DNA from: Bacteroidales bacterium
GTDB lineage: Bacteria > Bacteroidota > Bacteroidia > Bacteroidales > WCHB1-69
NCBI GenBank assembly: GCA_017633255.1
Contig: JAGBPS010000034.1
Location: 1 to 64,000 of the forward strand
DNA: 64,000 nt
Reading direction: 5' to 3'
Of the stretch, positions 53,263 through 62,340 are shown in pieces. A program made the translations under genes and the position numbers. A model generated the notes under the pieces. It had not been told where the DNA came from and searched no databases. It saw only the letters and a list, made by a program, of their open reading frames with translations. Position 1 is the stretch's first letter. Every line of letters starts with the position of its first letter.

Positions 53263-53923
53263 CGAGCGGATTCTTTACGAGGACAATCATCTGATTATTG
53301 TCGATAAACTGCCTGGTGAGATTGTCCAGGGGGACAAAACCGGCGATGAGCCCTTGCTGGAGGCGGTGCGCGACTACCTGAAAGTAACTTACAACAAGCC
53401 CGGCAATGTGTTTTGTGGTTTGGTGCATCGTATCGACCGACCCGTAGGAGGGGCGGTGATTTATGCCAAGACTTCCAAGGCCCTTGCCCGTATGAACGAG
53501 TTGGTGAAAAACCACCTGATCCGTAAGATTTATTGGGCTTTGGTGGAAGGCTGCCCCGAACAGGAAGAGGCGGTATTGACCAATTTCCTTCGGAAAAATG
53601 AGAAGCTGAACAAGAGTTTCTGCGTGGATGAACATGCCGAAGGCGCCCGCAAAGCGGTCTTGTCATATAAAATTATTGAAAAATATAACAGATACTCATT
53701 ACTGGAAGTGGAACTACAGACTGGTCGCCACCATCAGATCCGAGTGCAGTTGGCCGCCATGGGACACTGCATCAAGGGTGATCTGAAATATGGTGCAAAA
53801 CGCTCTAATCCGGATGGCTCCATTAGTTTGCAAGCCCATAGACTTATATTTGAACATCCCGTTTCACATCTTCCCATTGACGTGACCGCGGGTGAACTGA
53901 CTAAACCAAAACTGACCGAATGA
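53243..53923 (+). CDS. RluA-family pseudouridine synthase
   Basis: 226 residues. The catalytic motif HRIDRPVGG contains Asp65; [20 protein letters not shown] opens the domain, and [21 protein letters not shown] is the conserved second motif. There is no N-terminal S4 domain. It modifies uridine in rRNA or tRNA; the target cannot be read from sequence. The start overlaps panB, and the stop overlaps the mfd start (ATGA), so the three are translationally linked. Confidence 0.92.
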   Translation: MRKSSISERILYEDNHLIIVDKLPGEIVQGDKTGDEPLLEAVRDYLKVTYNKPGNVFCGLVHRIDRPVGGAVIYAKTSKALARMNELVKNHLIRKIYWALVEGCPEQEEAVLTNFLRKNEKLNKSFCVDEHAEGARKAVLSYKIIEKYNRYSLLEVELQTGRHHQIRVQLAAMGHCIKGDLKYGAKRSNPDGSISLQAHRLIFEHPVSHLPIDVTAGELTKPKLTE

Positions 53924-56900
53924 CTCCCGACGAACTGATCCAAGCCTTTTGTCCCCAGCAGAAAGCACAGATTGCCGCAACGCTTTTGCAGTCGTCTGAC
54001 GAGAAGAAGAATATTGCGTTGGAAGGACTGAATGAAACCTCTTTAGCCTTGTTGACGGCTCCTCTGTTCACAGAATTGCATCAGCATCAGTTGTTTGTTT
54101 TCCCTGAACGTGAGTCCGCCGCATTTTTCTATCATGATTTGGAATTTTTGTTGCATGATCAGGATAAGGCATTGCAAGATAAGAAGATACACTACTTGCC
54201 AGCTTCCTACCGCCGTGCGTCCAAGTACGAGGAGGTGGACAATGCCAATGTGAAGCTGCGTTCGGAAATCATCAATAAGTTGACGCAGGACGAGGGACAA
54301 TATGTGATTGTTTCCTATCCCGAAGCGCTTTCTGAGAAGATTTTATCAAAAAAATATATCCAAAGTAACTCGTTTACCGTTACAAAAGGCGAAATTTTGC
54401 CAGTAGAGACCTTCCTCGACTTCCTGTTTGAATATGGATACAAACAGGAGGAATTTGTCTTTGAACCCGGTCAGTTCGCTTGGCGTGGCGGTATCTTCGA
54501 TGTCTTTTCATTTTCCGAGGAATTTCCTTACCGTATTGAGTTGGCAGGCGAGCATGTCGATTCCATCCGTCAGTTTGACACCAATACACAATTGTCTGTC
54601 AAAGAGACGGATAAACTGCACATTATGCCCTATCTTTCTTCTGTGGAAACCGTGGAGGAGCGCGTGTCCATGATGGCGTTTCTGGGTAAGGATACTGTCT
54701 GCTGGTTGAAGAATATCCGCGACATCCGCAGTCAGCTGAACGCCAATTTCCATAAGATGGAAGAGGAATTTGTGGCCGATGACGGCAAAACGACATCCTT
54801 AAACCCGTCGGATTTTTACATTGATGGGGATACGCTTTGCCAAGAACTAAATCGGCATACATGTGCGGAAATCAATGGTAATACGCTGGATAATATCGTT
54901 TTGGATATTAATTTCGATATCAAACCCCAAAATACTTTTGGCAAGAATTTTGATCTGCTTTTGGATGAATGGATATCGAACTTAGAGCGTGGTTATCAGA
55001 CACTTTTCTTGTCGGAGAATGAAAATCAGCTGGGTCGTGTGGAGATGGTCATGCATGAGTTGCTGGACAAGTATAATGCGGCTAAGAAAACGGAATATAC
55101 AATAGGTCAGCTATATACACCATGCGATTTTGTGCTGCATGAGGGCTTTACGGATGTTCATTCCGGACTTTGTGTTTATACAGATCATCAGTTCTTTGAG
55201 AAATACCATCGTTTTTCGATTCGCGACCGCTACAAGAAGAGCGAGCAGTTTACCTTGAAGGAAATCTATGACCTGCAACCAGGTGATTATGTGGTACATA
55301 TCGACCATGGTATCGGTATATACGAGGGCTTGCAGAAGATGGAGGTGAACGGCAAGGAGCAGGAAGTTATCAAGCTGTCGTACAAGGATGGCGACCTGCT
55401 TTATATCAGCATCCACTCGCTGCACAAAATCAGCAAGTATGTGGGCAAGGATGGCATGGCCCCCAAGTTGCATCGTCTGGGCTCCGGCACCTGGGACAGG
55501 GTGAAGGAACGTACCAAAAAGCGGGTGAAAGAGCTTGCCATCGACCTGATTCAGCTGTATGCCAAGCGAAAGGCAAAGGATGGTTTCGCATTCTCGCCCG
55601 ACAGCTACCTGCAGAATGAGTTGGAGGCCTCGTTCATTTATGAGGATACTCCCGACCAGGTGAAGTCGCTGAACGAGGTGAAAAACGATATGGAGAGCCA
55701 GCATCCCATGGACCGATTGATTTGTGGCGATGTGGGATTTGGCAAAACGGAAATCGCCATTCGTGCGGCATTTAAGGCGGTGGCTGATAGCAAGCAAGTG
55801 GCCGTGTTGGTACCGACTACAGTGCTGGCTTTGCAGCATTACACCACCTTCTCCGAACGTTTGTCGGGTATGCCGTGTACGGTCGAGTATGTCAACCGCT
55901 TCAAGACCGCCAAGCAAATCAAAGAGACCCTGAAAAAACTGAAAGAAGGGAGTATAGATATCATTATCGGTACGCATCGATTGTTAAGTAAGGATGTGGA
56001 ATTCAAAGATTTGGGTTTGTTGATTATTGATGAGGAGCAGAAGTTTGGGGTAGCGGCCAAAGAGAAATTACGTGAGATTAAATACGATGTGGACACGCTG
56101 ACCATGTCGGCCACGCCCATCCCGCGTACCTTGCAGTTCTCGCTGATGGGTGCCCGTGATATTTCGGTCATCACCACACCACCACCCAACCGTTATCCTA
56201 TCCAGACAGAGGTGCATCTCTTTGATGAAGAGTTGATTAGGGATGCCGTTTCCTACGAGATCAGTCGTGGTGGACAGGTGTTTTTTGTGCACAACAAGAT
56301 ACAGAATATCTACGAAGTGGCGGGCTTGGTGCAACGTTTGGTGCCCGATGCCCGTATCGCCGTGGGTCATGGCCAGATGGATGGCACTCAGTTAGAGGAA
56401 ATTATGCTGAAGTTCCTGGCGGGCGACTATGATGTGCTGGTATCGACCACCATTGTAGAATCGGGCTTGGATGTGACCAATGCCAACACCATGATTATCA
56501 ACGATGCCCAGAATTTTGCCCTCAATGTGTTGCATCAGCTGAGGGGCAGGGTGGGGCGTAACAACAAAAAGGCGTTCTGCTATATGCTGGTTCGCTCGTT
56601 CGAGGAACTGAATGAGCAGGCTCGCAAGCGTTTGCAGGCCATCGAAGACTTCTCGGACATTGGTAGTGGCTTGCAGATTGCCATGCGTGACTTGGATATC
56701 CGAGGGGCTGGTGACATTTTGGGTGCCGACCAGAGCGGCTTTATCAGCGAAATTGGCTTCGAAATGTACCAAAAGATTCTGAATGAGGCTATTCTGGAAC
56801 TGCACGATACCAATCCCATCGAGTTGGAGATGGCCGACAACTCAGCATTGTTGCTGCGTGACTGTCTCCTGGAAACCGATGTGCGAGCCATGTTGCCCAA

Positions 56901-57300
56901 CGATTATGTCAGCAGTGTGAGCGAGCGTATGAGTTTGTACAAGGAATTGCAGAACATGAAGAAGGAAGAGGAGGTGGAAGCCTTCCGCCAAAAGCTGGCA
57001 GACATGTTCGGTCCCCTGCCCGAGGAAGCACAAGAATTGTTGCGTACCATACCTTTGCGCCGCAAGGGTGCGGAAATGCATTTGGAGAAGATTTCTTTGA
57101 AGAACAACAAGTTAATGGCTTATTTTGCCCCGTCCATCAATTCACCGTTCTATGAATCGGAGTTGTTTACCAGGGTCTTGACTTTTATGCAGAAAAACCA
57201 TCCCAAGGTGCAGATTCAAGAGCATAACCAAAAGGCGGTGCTTACCATTCACGGTGTGCCTACTGTCAAGTCCGCCGTGCACTGGCTAAATCAGATATGA
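53920..57300 (+). CDS. mfd: Transcription-repair coupling factor
   Basis: 1126 residues. Order: UvrB-like N-terminal module (to about 330), the RNA-polymerase-interacting domain with LQPGDYVVHIDHGIGIYEGL (about 450-470), then the helicase core with Walker A CGDVGFGKTEIA (Gly603-Thr610), DEEQ at 704-707, TMSATPIPRTLQFS and QLRGRVGRNNKKAFCY. The C-terminal TRCF domain ends the protein. Mfd removes stalled polymerase and recruits UvrA. The full set of domains is present, so it should be functional. Confidence 0.97.
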   Translation: MTPDELIQAFCPQQKAQIAATLLQSSDEKKNIALEGLNETSLALLTAPLFTELHQHQLFVFPERESAAFFYHDLEFLLHDQDKALQDKKIHYLPASYRRASKYEEVDNANVKLRSEIINKLTQDEGQYVIVSYPEALSEKILSKKYIQSNSFTVTKGEILPVETFLDFLFEYGYKQEEFVFEPGQFAWRGGIFDVFSFSEEFPYRIELAGEHVDSIRQFDTNTQLSVKETDKLHIMPYLSSVETVEERVSMMAFLGKDTVCWLKNIRDIRSQLNANFHKMEEEFVADDGKTTSLNPSDFYIDGDTLCQELNRHTCAEINGNTLDNIVLDINFDIKPQNTFGKNFDLLLDEWISNLERGYQTLFLSENENQLGRVEMVMHELLDKYNAAKKTEYTIGQLYTPCDFVLHEGFTDVHSGLCVYTDHQFFEKYHRFSIRDRYKKSEQFTLKEIYDLQPGDYVVHIDHGIGIYEGLQKMEVNGKEQEVIKLSYKDGDLLYISIHSLHKISKYVGKDGMAPKLHRLGSGTWDRVKERTKKRVKELAIDLIQLYAKRKAKDGFAFSPDSYLQNELEASFIYEDTPDQVKSLNEVKNDMESQHPMDRLICGDVGFGKTEIAIRAAFKAVADSKQVAVLVPTTVLALQHYTTFSERLSGMPCTVEYVNRFKTAKQIKETLKKLKEGSIDIIIGTHRLLSKDVEFKDLGLLIIDEEQKFGVAAKEKLREIKYDVDTLTMSATPIPRTLQFSLMGARDISVITTPPPNRYPIQTEVHLFDEELIRDAVSYEISRGGQVFFVHNKIQNIYEVAGLVQRLVPDARIAVGHGQMDGTQLEEIMLKFLAGDYDVLVSTTIVESGLDVTNANTMIINDAQNFALNVLHQLRGRVGRNNKKAFCYMLVRSFEELNEQARKRLQAIEDFSDIGSGLQIAMRDLDIRGAGDILGADQSGFISEIGFEMYQKILNEAILELHDTNPIELEMADNSALLLRDCLLETDVRAMLPNDYVSSVSERMSLYKELQNMKKEEEVEAFRQKLADMFGPLPEEAQELLRTIPLRRKGAEMHLEKISLKNNKLMAYFAPSINSPFYESELFTRVLTFMQKNHPKVQIQEHNQKAVLTIHGVPTVKSAVHWLNQI

Positions 57301-57420
57301 TTAATACGCTAATTAACATAAGGGGAGTTTCGCACTTCGTGCTCAAGGGGAGTGATGCTTCGCATCAGGGGAGTCTCATGCTACGCATTCGAGGGGAGAC
57401 GATTAATGTGCTAATTAACA
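57301..57420. repeat. Mini-array of AGGGGAG boxes alternating with small hairpins
   Basis: Four AGGGGAG copies start at 57321, 57346, 57367 and 57392. Between them lie gcacttcgtgc, tgatgcttcgcatca (6-bp stem) and atgctacgcat, each able to form a stem with a three-base loop. A near-identical box (gattaatacgctaattaac / gattaatgtgctaattaac) flanks the array at 57298-57317 and 57401-57419. A frame runs through it from 57297, but there is no sign it is translated. Confidence 0.8.
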
Positions 57421-57446
57421 ATATGCTATTATTATGGAAAAATGTG

Positions 57447-57454
57447 TATTTTTG
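57447..57454 (+). promoter_or_regulatory. Promoter -7 box for the 57.5-60.6 kb operon
   Basis: TATTTTTG followed by C, 17 bp before the ATG at 57471. It supports that start over the longer frame opening at 57297. No clear -33 element is seen. Confidence 0.65.
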
Positions 57455-57470
57455 CAAAAAAAATACGCTT

Positions 57471-58130
57471 ATGAAGAGGCTTTTCATACTCATGATTTGT
57501 GTTTTTTGTTGTGCGTCTTTGTCATACGCACAAGACACTTATTTCGCTCCGGAAAATATAGCAAAGGATAAGAACAAGTCTGCCGATGCCACACCATGGC
57601 ATCAAAAAGACAAAGGTTGGTGGTGTGCCATAGAAGTACATGCTGGCTCAGTGTGGTATAAACCAAAAACGTATGAGGGAATGGTGGGTTTTACTTTTGT
57701 AAACGGATACCGTTTTTCCCAATTTGCGAAATTGGGTATCGGCACTGGCTTTAATGGCATCCTATATGATTATCAGTTAGTATCAGAATTTCCCTATAAG
57801 CTGTTGGGAATAACCCCTCGGTTGCTTCTGAACGCCCGTGGCAATATCATGCGCCAGGATTCCCGAAGATGTGTGCCTTTCTGGAATGTTGATGTGGGTT
57901 ATGACCTTTTTCAGTTAGTTTGTTATTTTGATGCCGGTGTTGGTGTGAGGGTAGCACTTACTAAGAAAAACTTTAACCGACATGCTTTTGTGTTGAGCGC
58001 CAACTATATAGGCCGTATGGTGGATGATATGTACCGAGGACAGTCATACATTTCGGAAAGAGATGGCAATATGTACAAAGTTGGAAACTTCAGCAATGGC
58101 ATTTTGTTCAAAGTTGGTTATGAGTTCTAA
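57471..58130 (+). CDS. Outer-membrane beta-barrel-like protein
   Basis: 219 residues from the chosen start. Signal peptide KRLFILMICVFCCASLSYAQ. The frame extends to 57297, but those 58 extra codons cover the hairpin array and the promoter. The mature protein has strands such as FAKLGIGTGFNGILYDYQ, FDAGVGVRVALTKKNF and GNFSNGILFKVGYEF with a terminal Phe, typical of a small outer-membrane barrel. AT-rich compared with mfd. First gene of a three-gene operon of exported proteins. Confidence 0.72.
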   Translation: MKRLFILMICVFCCASLSYAQDTYFAPENIAKDKNKSADATPWHQKDKGWWCAIEVHAGSVWYKPKTYEGMVGFTFVNGYRFSQFAKLGIGTGFNGILYDYQLVSEFPYKLLGITPRLLLNARGNIMRQDSRRCVPFWNVDVGYDLFQLVCYFDAGVGVRVALTKKNFNRHAFVLSANYIGRMVDDMYRGQSYISERDGNMYKVGNFSNGILFKVGYEF

Positions 58131-58154
58131 TACGAAAATGCTAAAAAAAAAACT

Positions 58155-59795
58155 ATGATGAGCAAATTGAAATTTTTGTTGCTTTTTGCTACTGTATCAG
58201 GGGTTAGCTCTTTCTTTAATGTGTCATTTGGTCAAAGCCTTACGGAGAGAGTTCTATGGGCTGATACGTCTGACACGCTTGATACATTTGAGTTAAAGAA
58301 GATTGCGACAGACTTTTCTTTTGACCAAGATGGGAATTTCTCTTTCTTTCTGAAAAAAGGGAAAGATGAAACTGCCATTACAAATAAGGAATTGCCTGGC
58401 AATCTGTGCTATGCTGGAGGCGGATCCAGAAATAATGGTGCAATTCAATTTTTGCGTTTGTGCTCTAAGAAGGATGCGGATTTTCTCTATGTTAAAAATT
58501 GGTATGGTCCTGATATATATGGTCCAATTGCTGGAGATGTGCTGGGCTATCGTTCGGGAAACACTCATCGGCATATTGCCGTCACATCGTTACTTGGTGA
58601 TACCGTATTCTTTTATATTGATGGGCAAAAGATTTATTCATCTCAGCTTGATGATTTTAAACAGTTCAAGTTGAGCGATGAGAAATGGATCGATTTCAGC
58701 CATAATGGTAATGTGATTTATTATCTGGAGCAGGATTCCCGTTTTGTGCTCTATGTCAACGGTCAGCCTATAGACAGTTCGAGTTTTCGTTATGAAGCTT
58801 TGTCTATCAATGACAAAGGGGAGTATGTTTATGCCAAAGGTTTAAGACCGGAAATGCCTGTCGGGAAGTATGACTATATGTTTTTTGTCCATACCAAAGA
58901 CACTGTATTCGATTATGTGAGAACTGCATGGCAATATGCACTGACGGAAAACGGGGCATACTTTTACAGCGGCGATGATTGTGGACCAGACTATATTGTG
59001 GTCAATGGAAGAATAAAAAAAGGCATAGAGTCAATAAGAAACATCATATTGGTTGACAGCAAAAATGCTTTGTTTACTTTCGAAAAAGGTAATGGTAATT
59101 ATTTGGATGTGAATGGTGTGGAGTATCCGCTTGATTTTGATGAGATTTTTTGTCCTACCATGGATACAAATGGTCATTTCGCTTATTATGGGCTCAAAAA
59201 ATACTATTTGTATAAAGTGATTGATGGTAAAATGGTTAAAGAACCGCTGTCAAAATATGGGGTAAGAGCTATGCCGTTGTACCTCAATGTGCAAGGTAAT
59301 TCCTTGCATTGTTTCAAAACGGATGACTCAATCTATGTCTATCAGGATAATTGCCTGCTATTCAATCCAATAAGTAGTGAAAAACCATTTGAGGTCCTAT
59401 CCCGAAGAGATGTGTTCCCATCAAATTTTTATGAGATAACCGGTCGGTTTGAAAATGGCCATTCGCTGTTTTGTCTTAATTATGGTGATTCTGGTTATTT
59501 TGTGTATGATGGTCTTTTTTCGGAGGCAATGTCCCCCATTCGCAACAAATGGAGTTGTAGTATCTCTGGCCATACAGTAGGTGCTGTAGAAGAGGGCGTT
59601 TTTAATGAGCATGGCTTTTTTGCAGTCCAATATACTGGTGATAAGTCCTATAGGGTTGTGGTTAATAATCAGGTTTACCAAGATTTATATGATGTTGACG
59701 AGATATTTTCCCAAAGCGGGTTCTTTGACGGAAAACAGGTGATTTTTTACGGAAGGAAGAAGAATGCCATCTATCAATTTATTATATCATTATGA
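58155..59795 (+). CDS. Exported protein of unknown function, propeller-like repeats
   Basis: 546 residues. Signal peptide ends near FGQ (about 27). I do not recognise a family. The body is almost entirely short beta-strands with repeated patterns of the type SxNGxxxYYL, VNGQPIDSSSF, VNGRIKKGIES and VNGVEYPLDF, in which a Val-Asn-Gly turn recurs about every 60-70 residues. This suggests a beta-propeller or WG-like repeat protein (inference). There is no lipobox, sorting domain or catalytic motif. It is 24 bp after the barrel gene and its stop overlaps the start of the TPR gene by 4 bp. Confidence 0.65.
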   Translation: MMSKLKFLLLFATVSGVSSFFNVSFGQSLTERVLWADTSDTLDTFELKKIATDFSFDQDGNFSFFLKKGKDETAITNKELPGNLCYAGGGSRNNGAIQFLRLCSKKDADFLYVKNWYGPDIYGPIAGDVLGYRSGNTHRHIAVTSLLGDTVFFYIDGQKIYSSQLDDFKQFKLSDEKWIDFSHNGNVIYYLEQDSRFVLYVNGQPIDSSSFRYEALSINDKGEYVYAKGLRPEMPVGKYDYMFFVHTKDTVFDYVRTAWQYALTENGAYFYSGDDCGPDYIVVNGRIKKGIESIRNIILVDSKNALFTFEKGNGNYLDVNGVEYPLDFDEIFCPTMDTNGHFAYYGLKKYYLYKVIDGKMVKEPLSKYGVRAMPLYLNVQGNSLHCFKTDDSIYVYQDNCLLFNPISSEKPFEVLSRRDVFPSNFYEITGRFENGHSLFCLNYGDSGYFVYDGLFSEAMSPIRNKWSCSISGHTVGAVEEGVFNEHGFFAVQYTGDKSYRVVVNNQVYQDLYDVDEIFSQSGFFDGKQVIFYGRKKNAIYQFIISL

Positions 59796-60619
59796 AAATT
59801 AAGTTGATACTATTGCTGATGCTGTTTGGTGTTTTCGCCTTCGGGCAGAAAATGCCTTCCGACTATTTTGATGAGGCTGGGGATTATTTTGAGGAAGGCC
59901 AATTGGATAAGGCTCTGGCAGGTTATATGTATATCGTGAAAAAACATCCTGGCAATAAACTGTATCCCAGAGCAGTGCATAATGTGGGTTATATTTATTT
60001 CCTTCAGAAGAAATATAAGAAGTCAATAGATTTCTACACGATACTGCTGAATGGTGGACAAAATGAGCGTGAAGCATTGGGTGGCGGCATTATGGATGAT
60101 CCATACACCAATTATAAACATAGGGCCGCGGAACAAATCAGTGAATGCTATTACGAGTTGCATAAATACGACTCCGCACTATACTATTTGGCTCTTTCCG
60201 ACACAGTTTATCCTTTCATAAGTGATTGTGGCAATGCATACGCTTCCAACGATATTCAAACAGCCTTGCGCTATGCCGATATTTATCTGAAACTTGGACA
60301 AAAATATAAGGCTATAGAGAAGCTCCTCCCTGAAATCTTCAATACAGAATTGGCTAACAATTCCGAAATTATTTCCAAACTGGAATGGCTGTTGGCAGGT
60401 AAGACGAATCTGCTCAAGGAATTGGATAAATCCATTGACAATGTATATTTGAAAACAGTCACTTCTACTTATAGAAGTTATCAGCGTTATTGTATCGAAT
60501 ATATGGGCGTAGAGGTGGTTTATCCAGAAGGATTTAATTCGCAAGAATATAATGAGGAGGGGGTGAAAAATCGGATGCGCCAGAGTGAGTTCTACAAAAT
60601 GATAGAGAGGATAAATTAG
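59792..60619 (+). CDS. Exported TPR protein
   Basis: 275 residues. Signal peptide MKIKLILLLMLFGVFAFGQ. TPR-type helices: YFDEAGDYFEEGQLDKALAGYMYIVKKHPGN, AVHNVGYIYFLQKKYKKSIDFYTILL and AAEQISECYYELHKYDSALYYLAL; a more divergent helical C-terminus follows. It is translationally coupled to the preceding gene. Probably a periplasmic scaffold that works with the two upstream products. It is convergent with hicB, 4 bp away. Confidence 0.72.
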   Translation: MKIKLILLLMLFGVFAFGQKMPSDYFDEAGDYFEEGQLDKALAGYMYIVKKHPGNKLYPRAVHNVGYIYFLQKKYKKSIDFYTILLNGGQNEREALGGGIMDDPYTNYKHRAAEQISECYYELHKYDSALYYLALSDTVYPFISDCGNAYASNDIQTALRYADIYLKLGQKYKAIEKLLPEIFNTELANNSEIISKLEWLLAGKTNLLKELDKSIDNVYLKTVTSTYRSYQRYCIEYMGVEVVYPEGFNSQEYNEEGVKNRMRQSEFYKMIERIN

Positions 60620-60623
60620 TCTT

Positions 60624-61028
60624 TTATAATAAAGAAATCCTTTGCAGGGATTCTGAGAATTTTTGCAATCCGTTTTGAATCCTTTTCAAGCTTCGTTCTG
60701 TAGGTCGGGTCTCATTCTGCATATATTGTACAAGTCGTTTTTGGGGAAGTCCAGTGAGCTTGTGCATGGTAGTAACATCAATCAGACTGCTGTAATATTT
60801 TAGGAGGCTTTCTTTATCATATACAATTTCAAATTCGATTTCAGGAGTGGATTTCCCATTTTCTGCCCGAATTGCTTTAATGTCATTGTATGCTTCGTAA
60901 AAGTCTTCTATGGCTTCATTTTCATTAGCTCCGAATCCAGCAATCCCAAATTCATAGTTATCGCTATCCAGGTACGCGGAAAACAAACCATCGTTACTTA
61001 CTTCTACTATTACTTTTTCTTTTTTCAT
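60624..61028 (-). CDS. hicB: HicB-type antitoxin with C-terminal HTH
   Basis: 134 residues. The N-terminal half is a degraded-RNase-H-like HicB domain (VIVEVSNDGLFSAYLDSDNYEFGIAGFGANENEAIEDF without its last strand); the C-terminal half is a helix-turn-helix region (MHKLTGLPQKRLVQYMQNETRPTERSLKRIQ). HicB binds and blocks HicA and represses the operon. It lies 4 bp downstream of hicA. Confidence 0.85.
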   Translation of the reverse strand: MKKEKVIVEVSNDGLFSAYLDSDNYEFGIAGFGANENEAIEDFYEAYNDIKAIRAENGKSTPEIEFEIVYDKESLLKYYSSLIDVTTMHKLTGLPQKRLVQYMQNETRPTERSLKRIQNGLQKFSESLQRISLL

Positions 61029-61032
61029 GTTG

Positions 61033-61221
61033 TTAAAATTTTACTCCGGATTGTTTTTCGATTTTGCTTAATGTTCCCGTTGCTACTTCCTTCGCCTGGT
61101 GTCGAGGTAATGTGAACTCGTGATTGGTCAGTGGACTATACCATACTTCATGACGAGTGCCATTCCGAATGAATTTGCATCCGGCATCTATTAGCTTTCT
61201 GGTTAATTCTGACTTTTTCAT
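61033..61221 (-). CDS. hicA: HicA-type mRNA interferase toxin
   Basis: 62 residues, normal size. The double-stranded-RNA-binding-like fold shows KSELTRKLIDAGCKFIRNGTRHEVWYS with the catalytic His24, and LPRHQAKEVATGTLSKIEKQSG. It cleaves mRNA when not bound by HicB. It has its own promoter at 61265-61294 on the minus strand. Confidence 0.9.
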   Translation of the reverse strand: MKKSELTRKLIDAGCKFIRNGTRHEVWYSPLTNHEFTLPRHQAKEVATGTLSKIEKQSGVKF

Positions 61222-61264
61222 TGTCCATCTTTACCTCGTTACATTTACAGGTGTTTTATTGTTG

Positions 61265-61294
61265 CAAAAATACAAAATAAATAGATATGGCAAA
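61265..61294 (-). promoter_or_regulatory. Promoter for hicAB
   Basis: On the minus strand TTTG (61291-61294), 18-bp spacer, TATTTTTG (61265-61272); about 45 bp upstream of hicA. Confidence 0.75.
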
Positions 61295-61315
61295 ACCGAA
61301 AAATTTATTATCCTG

Positions 61316-61345
61316 TTTGTAATTCGACAAATTTATGTAACTTTG
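61316..61345 (+). promoter_or_regulatory. Promoter for the esterase gene
   Basis: TTTG (61316-61319), 18-bp spacer, TAACTTTG (61338-61345), about 30 bp before the ATG at 61374. It diverges from the hicAB promoter with about 20 bp between their -33 elements. Confidence 0.75.
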
Positions 61346-61373
61346 CATTTTAAAAGATAATGCAAAAAGAAAA

Positions 61374-62309
61374 ATGAAGAAACTTGTTGCTTTTTTCTGC
61401 GTGATGCTATTTTCGCTCTCCGTATTCGCTCAAGCGGATTATACCGAGGAGTTTGCGGTGAAGGATACCAACCATTTGCTGTTGGATGTATATATGCCAA
61501 AAATCGCACCGCCAGATACGGGTTTTCCATGCTTTGTGTATGTTTTTGGTGGAGGCTTTATTGGCGGCCGTCGCGATGAACCCATGATGGTCAAGGCCTT
61601 CGAGAAAATTGCCGAAAGAGGTTATGTGGTGGTGGCTATTGACTATCGCCTTGGCCTGAAAGGGGTGACCAAGATGGGGGTGTCCATGGTTAATACGCTT
61701 GAATATGCCATCCGCTTGGCCGTGGAGGATTTGTATTCGGCCACGAACTATCTTTGTAAAAACGCTTCCCGTTTTCATATCAATACCAAAGAAATCATGA
61801 TTTCGGGCGGCAGTGCGGGGGCTATCACCGTTTTACAAGCGGACTACTGGCTGCATAACCAGCATGAGACCGCCAAAGTCTTGCCTGCCAATTTCCGATA
61901 TGCCGCGGTTATATCATACGCAGGCGCTATCCTCTCCCGCAACGGTAAAGTGAAATACGCTGATGGCAATCCCGCTCCAACGCTGTTCTATCATGGTACC
62001 GAAGATCGCTTGGTGAACTATAATCAGATTGCCTTTGCCAATATCGGTTTCTTCGGAAGTAATAAAATTGTCCCGCAATTCGAAAAGTTCGGATATCCAT
62101 ACCGAATCAGACGTATGAAGAATTTCGGTCATGAGGTCGCTGCTATTCTGCCATTTACCATGGATGAAATCGATGAATTTTATAATGAATGGGTGAAGGC
62201 CAAACATAAATATCAGGTGGACGAGACCTGGTATGATCCCGATTACAAGCCGATAGCCTGGGGAAGGACTAAGGTTTCAGGTTTGTATAATAAGAATAAT
62301 AAAAAATAG
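61374..62309 (+). CDS. Secreted alpha/beta-hydrolase (carboxylesterase/HSL-like)
   Basis: 311 residues. Signal peptide MKKLVAFFCVMLFSLSVFAQ. The oxyanion region VFGGGFIGG (57-65) and the nucleophile elbow GGSAGA (Ser147) are typical of esterases related to carboxylesterase/HSL families; Asp211 in HGTEDRLV and His253 in NFGHEV complete the triad. The substrate may be an acetylated polysaccharide or a small ester (inference). No T9SS domain. It is followed after 31 bp by a flippase gene. Confidence 0.85.
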   Translation: MKKLVAFFCVMLFSLSVFAQADYTEEFAVKDTNHLLLDVYMPKIAPPDTGFPCFVYVFGGGFIGGRRDEPMMVKAFEKIAERGYVVVAIDYRLGLKGVTKMGVSMVNTLEYAIRLAVEDLYSATNYLCKNASRFHINTKEIMISGGSAGAITVLQADYWLHNQHETAKVLPANFRYAAVISYAGAILSRNGKVKYADGNPAPTLFYHGTEDRLVNYNQIAFANIGFFGSNKIVPQFEKFGYPYRIRRMKNFGHEVAAILPFTMDEIDEFYNEWVKAKHKYQVDETWYDPDYKPIAWGRTKVSGLYNKNNKK

Positions 62310-62340
62310 GTAATAAAGGTATCAAAAAAACAGCTGTTAG

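Noticed and set aside
57321-57398. Short CRISPR-like repeat-spacer array
   Set aside because: The repeated box is 7 bases and the intervals are self-complementary hairpins of 14-18 bases, not spacers; no cas genes.
57297-57470. Extra 58 N-terminal codons of the barrel protein frame
   Set aside because: They overlap the hairpin array and the promoter at 57447-57454; the ATG at 57471 gives a normal signal peptide.
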